This document shows, in pieces, positions 59,827 to 64,000 of a DNA stretch of 64,000 nucleotides (positions are counted from its first letter, which is position 1; every line of letters starts with the position of its first letter). Under the pieces are notes generated by a model. It searched no databases, was not told the origin of the DNA, and was given only the letters and a program-made list of their open reading frames with translations. This DNA comes from Pisolithus tinctorius. Taxonomy: Eukaryota; Basidiomycota; Agaricomycetes; Boletales; Pisolithaceae. The position numbers and the translations under genes are program-made. The stretch is from assembly GCA_024663395.1 (NCBI GenBank), contig JANFAH010000080.1, forward strand, positions 124,001 to 188,000. The letters are read 5' to 3'.

Positions 59827-61902
59827 TCACTCCTGCAGTGGTACTTTCCTCGGTCGGCCTCTCTTCCTTCTCCCGGGTTGAGCAGTCTCTACTAGATCCA
59901 CCCCACTTCGGCGGTTACATGCCGAATCTGTACTCTGATCATCTACGCTGTTCTTCTTCGGTCGGCCTCTCGGCCGCTCTCCCGACAGAAATGTAAAATT
60001 TCGTCTTGCAGGATGGACATAGTCCATGCCAAGCTCGCCGAAGATCACTTCCTCGCTCTCCCCATACAAAAATTCCCACTTTCCCTCGCCCTCGATCCAT
60101 TTCCACAAGCCATACTCGTCAAATCGTAAGCCGAGCCGGTGCGCTCGGGAATTGACATCCCGAAGAAATTCGATGTCTCCTGTTAAGACAATACGTGCAG
60201 CGCCCTGACATTGTTTCGGTACGAAACTGTCCTCGTGCGGTTGATGTTAGAGTGAAGAGGAAGGAGAAACGAGAGGTTGGAACGACCACGTACAAGATTC
60301 CCAGCCTTCTATAATCTCCCCGCTGATCCCTGATCTGGCTCAACCGCTCTGCACGTCCCTCCCACTCTCCACCTTCCACACATTCTGGAATTCGCACGAT
60401 ACCTCTCCACCTTTGTGGACCTCCCGAAATGTTTGCAACTATTAATCCCCTACTTTCAAGGGGCGAAACCACGTCCAGAAAGAGTGCTGTGTTGTGCACG
60501 TTTTGAGAGAAATGGACAAAGGTGTCGCCTACGGCATAGAATTGAGTGGGTCTGGGCTTTGGGGGTTTTGGGCAGAGTCGTATGAATCTTTGGGTGGTTT
60601 CAACGCTGGCTCGAAGGGGTGTACGATGAGGAGAGTGACGTCGTTTGAGGAGGGTTGGTTGCGACGGCTGGTGTCAGGACGTGTAGCGTGAGACGACTTG
60701 ATGGTCCGAAATGTTGATAAGGAAGCGAGGCTTGACTTACTGGTCGCCAACCAAAATGACCTCATACTTGTTTGATATGTTCTCGGATACGAATTTCTAC
60801 TCACCAGAAAAGCTAAGGCAACCTGGTGACAAGATTACATGCATAACACACGCACGTGCACAGACTCGGCCTCTTCAAGCGTTACCGTCGAATTCATGCA
60901 GCCAGCGAACCGTGCACAGATCTGCTGTGCAGGGGTTAGCAAGTCGAAAAATTCCGGCTTGATCAGGTCAGAGAGGGATGTACACCCTGCATGGTAGAGC
61001 GTCTCAGCGCGTGTTCTCCTGCATGACGGGTGCAGTCCCGGAGATTAGCAGTACTTCGAGATGAGAGAGACGAATGAGGTGGTGGGACATACCCAATACC
61101 GGGGACGAGTTGAAGAGCGTGTATGACATATTGACTACATGCACCTTTGTCTTTGTGCTCGTCCTTCCCATCATCTGAGCCGTTGTCGGCGACTGCGGAC
61201 GTGTGTGATCGTTGGGTCTTTTGTGTGGTGTTCGTGGGGACCTGAAACCCGGCCCCCCATTGCATGAGGGGAATAGAATGAGATGAAAAATGAAAGGCGC
61301 ACATATGACACGTTCGCAATGAAAGCATCGATACGCTTTGCAATGCGGTCGCCTACTCCGCCTAGCTACGCACAGGGTACATCATGATCATGATCAGCAT
61401 TGTTTCACATGCAGCGTCCAGTTCCATTCGTCCTCACGTTCATGCGCCTACACACGCAGCCCTTCTTGACGAACGTGTGCAATCACGCTCGAACGCACGT
61501 GCCAAAAGAGACGAGCAGCAAGGAAGTGAACGAGTTAGCATGAACTCACCCTTTTCACTTGTCCGCCTGATCGAACAGGTTCGTCCATTCCGGCGACGAC
61601 CTTGATAGCACGCTCGTACGCGCGCACTTTGTACGGGTTCCTTGCGTCGCTTGCTTCCGCCTCTGCCTTGTCTGCGCATGGGAAGGGGGAGGAGGGGGAA
61701 AGGAATCGTGATGAATTGAAATAAGTCCGACGGTAGTAACGAGAACGCGAACGAACTTACACCGCGTTAACAATTGGATGAGATCATAATTTGGGCCGGA
61801 GGTTGATGTACTCGAGTGCCTCGGTCCCAGTCTCAGTCTTACATGTGGGGGCGTTCGTGTGATGCTGCAGGCCCATGTCTGTCTGAGCACCACCGAGAGC
61901 AT
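59827..61902 (-). CDS. DNA polymerase X-family-like protein with changed catalytic residues and AT-hooks
   Basis: Exons on the minus strand: 61902-61761, 61671-61550, 61365-61312, 61241-61093, 61018-60856, 60796-60741, 60667-about 60530, about 60520-60294 and 60226-59827. Pol beta-like order: 8-kDa domain NPYKVRAYERAIKV and GQVKR with helix-hairpin-helix LGGVGDRIAKRID, second HhH LQLVPGIG then RTRAETLYHAGCTSL, palm SENISNKYEVILVGD and SSNDVTLLIVHP, then YRRLGIFFVP, LTGDIEFLRDVNSRA and FDEYGLWKW. Against Pol beta, the palm motif D-x-D reads D-x-T and the third catalytic Asp (RRIDIR) reads Gly, so catalysis is doubtful. The C-terminus carries two AT-hook motifs (PRGRPKK, KRGRPRK). The junction near 60530 is unresolved: no in-phase splice was found. 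Confidence 0.72.
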
Positions 61903-62009
61903 GGTGGCTTGATGGTGGCAGTCAACAGTAATAAGATTACATAATCCCCCGTGTTCGCTGCTATCCCGTCTGCGTCGACACAGACTGCGACGAGGACACA
62001 CCAATAATT
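61903..62009. promoter_or_regulatory. Short bidirectional promoter
   Basis: 107 bp separate the start codons of the Pol X-like gene (-) and the SNF5 gene (+). CCAATAATT occurs at about 61999. Both genes act on DNA or chromatin, so shared control is plausible but not shown. Confidence 0.5.
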
Positions 62010-64000
62010 ATGACGGACACGCCAAAGCCGCAGCCGTCGACGACGCCCTACCCAACTACCAACATGACGAGTCTGACCGATGCCCAACTCCGCCAAACCA
62101 TCACCCAACTGTCTAATGCGGCCAATACGCAATATCAACATTATCAGCCCGCACATGCGAGCTCGAGTCAGACTCCGAGTACCCCAGCTGCCAAAGGTGA
62201 GCGTGTCTTCTGTGTCTTTCTTTGTTTTCCAATTCGAATGGATGGCGGGATCCGTACCCGGAACGAACACTAACACTATTGCCCAGCTTACCTTAAAAAC
62301 ATACATACATGGTCGACGTCAACAACGCCAAGAGGATCCACGCGCGGCAGAGGCCGCACCAAAACTGTGCCCGTCGCACCCGCCTCGGTGCCCGCACCAC
62401 CTCCCTTCGCAGCACCGCCGGCGTTGTACGCACACCATCCCGTCCCTGTCCCAGGCTCGGTTGTTGGCGTGGGCGTAAGTGGAGCATCAGGATCCTCTAT
62501 GCCTGGCCCCGCCGCCCCAACTGCTTTGCCCCTCCCGGCCCCGGTGCCACCAACCGGCCCTCCGAACCCCCTAAGCATCCTCTCCCCGTAGCTCTCCAGG
62601 CCTTCCATTCGACCTACGCATCCCGTTTACGCACGGGTACAACCCTTCTCATGCAGCCCATCCTCTCGGGCACTTCTGCATCCACATCCACCACCACCGC
62701 CACCACCACCACCACTGCACTGGCGGCCCGTGCGTCAACGCGTCGCACTGGAATGGTGAACTACGCTGATCCAGGATCTGGGGATGAATTTCCAGATGCC
62801 GGTGCGTTGGACTCTGATGATTCAGATTTCGTGGCGTCCGGTGGGACGAGGACGGCTGTGAGACAGTCGAGAGCGGCAGCAAGGATGGGTGCAGGTATGA
62901 GCAATGGAATGGGAGTATTTTATTCAGGGAATGGGGCGTCGGCGACACAGGGTGGGAGAGGTGGTGTGCCTTCGACACTGGGGATAACCAGCACCATGAC
63001 GACGACGGCGGCGACAGCGACGGTAGGGATGGGGACGACAGAAAAGGTGGAATTGGATCAAAGTTATTTGGGGATGATTCCCCCTTCCAAGTTTATCAAG
63101 GCGAGGCCCGTAGGGCCAACAGCATATGAGTATCCGTAAGTTATCTTTCCTGCATGTGCCAACTCAAGCTACCCTCTCCCTACTTCGCAGCTCCCTCGAT
63201 ACTCTCCTCACACACGCCCAAACCCGCACCTCTCTCGTCCCCATCCGCGTCGAATTTGACACCGACACTCACCGCATCCGTGACTGCTTCGTGTGGAACC
63301 TGTACGAACCACTGGTGAAACCGGAAATATTTGCGAAGGTATTTTGTACGGATTTGGAGTTACCGGTTGTGCCTTGGGTGGAGACAGTGGCGAATCAGAT
63401 TAGAGCGCAGTTAGAGGAACACGAGGGGGTTGCATCTTTGGACTTGGGGGTGGAAGGGTGGTATGGGTGTGACGTTGGGTTTGAGTTTGGATGTCGGTAC
63501 GGGTATGCAGATGGGAATGCATGGGATGGAAGGGATCAAGTAGGGGGGGAGAAGAATTACCCAAACTGGGAAGAGCCCTCTCCCGAAAACGGCGGAGAAA
63601 TTCCAGAGTGTCGTGTCATTCTAAGCGTAGGTTTGCGCTTCGCTCGTTTGTTCATCGTCAATACTCAAACACCACCCGTCTCAACCTACAGATTGACGTC
63701 CAAATCGCAACCCACCACTTAATGGACCATATCGAATGGGACCTCTTATCGCCACTGACACCGGAAGATTTCTCAAAACAGCTCTGTGCGGAACTCGGAT
63801 TGGCTGGAGAAGCAATTCCGTTGATTGCACACGCTGTCCACGAGGAACTTATCAAGCATAAGAGGGATGCGATTGAATGGGGGGTTATTGGGGGTGACTA
63901 TAGGGAGTCTGTTGTGGGACCGGGTGCTTTGGCAGGTGGCGGAGGAAGTGAGGACACGGAACGGAGGACCGCTGTTGGCGGTGGCAGTGGCGGTGGCGTA
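62010..64000 (+). CDS. SNF5/Sfh1 (SMARCB1) subunit of SWI/SNF-type chromatin remodeller, 5' part
   Basis: Core subunit that anchors remodelling complexes to nucleosomes. Exons 62010-62196, 62287-62474 (donor uncertain), 62600-63135, 63191-63626 and 63692 to beyond the window. The N-terminus is Pro/Thr/Ser-rich, then AFHSTYASRLRTGTTLLMQP, an acidic stretch (DEFPDAGALDSDDSDF) and low-complexity Gly/Thr runs. The SNF5 domain follows: PPSKFIKARPVGPTAYEYP, repeat 1 PIRVEFDTDTHRIRDCFVWN, and repeat 2 DVQIATHHLMDHIEWDLLSP with LAGEAIPLIAHAVHEEL. For intron 2 a donor at 62475 (GTAAGT, 125 nt) or 62544 (GTGCCA, 56 nt) both keep the frame with the acceptor at 62599. The 3' end is outside the window. 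Confidence 0.93.

Overview
The window is eukaryotic and most likely from an agaricomycete (mushroom-forming basidiomycete). Genes are dense and broken by many introns of about 45-80 nt with GT..CTNAY..AG signals. They include a GH15 glucoamylase, basidiomycete arrestin-like proteins, a QNG1/DUF2419 queuosine-salvage protein and SNF5. The repeats are Ty3/Gypsy chromoviruses that end in chromodomains. I cannot name the species. All exon structures are conceptual splices made by eye; for every gene called complete, except the Pol X gene, the exon lengths sum to a whole number of codons.

Left part (1 to about 39.1 kb): a repeat island with four LTR elements nested inside one another. Element D (3329-34798, + strand, 5-bp duplication AGGGA) is an old, broken chromovirus. 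Its 5' LTR is split by element A (3729-10592, + strand, LTRs that look identical, 4-bp duplication TCGG). Its integrase gene is split by element B (15464-31892, - strand), a decayed relative of A. B is in turn split by element C (23220-30702, + strand, 5-bp duplication ATAGC), a nearly intact chromovirus with an extra spliced antisense gene. A and B form an unusual gag-only, non-autonomous family. Each carries a long tandem array of units made of an exon-like part, a small hairpin and a 47-49-nt intron, and each carries a captured piece of a host gene resembling ERG26 (sterol-4-alpha-carboxylate 3-dehydrogenase). I consider this the most interesting system in the window. D sits in an older CpG-depleted pseudogene region (1-3328 and 34804-36 kb). 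A 2.8-kb palindrome with 1.27-kb arms and a small inverted-repeat element lie at 36.2-39.1 kb.

CpG decay is a theme of the island. The first 1,000 bases hold no CG dinucleotide, all 13 differences between the two LTRs of C are C/T or G/A changes at CpG sites, and the two copies of B's target duplication differ by separate CpG changes. This fits CpG methylation and deamination, a RIP-like process, in silenced repeats. It stops near 39.1 kb.

Right part (39.7-64 kb): ordinary genes with normal CpG. In order: glucoamylase (+), membrane-anchored aspartic protease (+), three-finger CCCH protein (-), PA-TM-RING ubiquitin ligase (-), arrestin-like protein (+), phospholipase D-like protein (+), second arrestin-like protein (+), small conserved protein with micro-exons (+), QNG1-like queuosine salvage (+), DNA polymerase X-like protein with altered catalytic residues (-), and SNF5/Sfh1 chromatin-remodelling subunit (+, cut by the window end). 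The RING ligase, two arrestin-like adaptors and the phospholipase D are neighbours and could all act on membranes or membrane-protein turnover; that link is inference.
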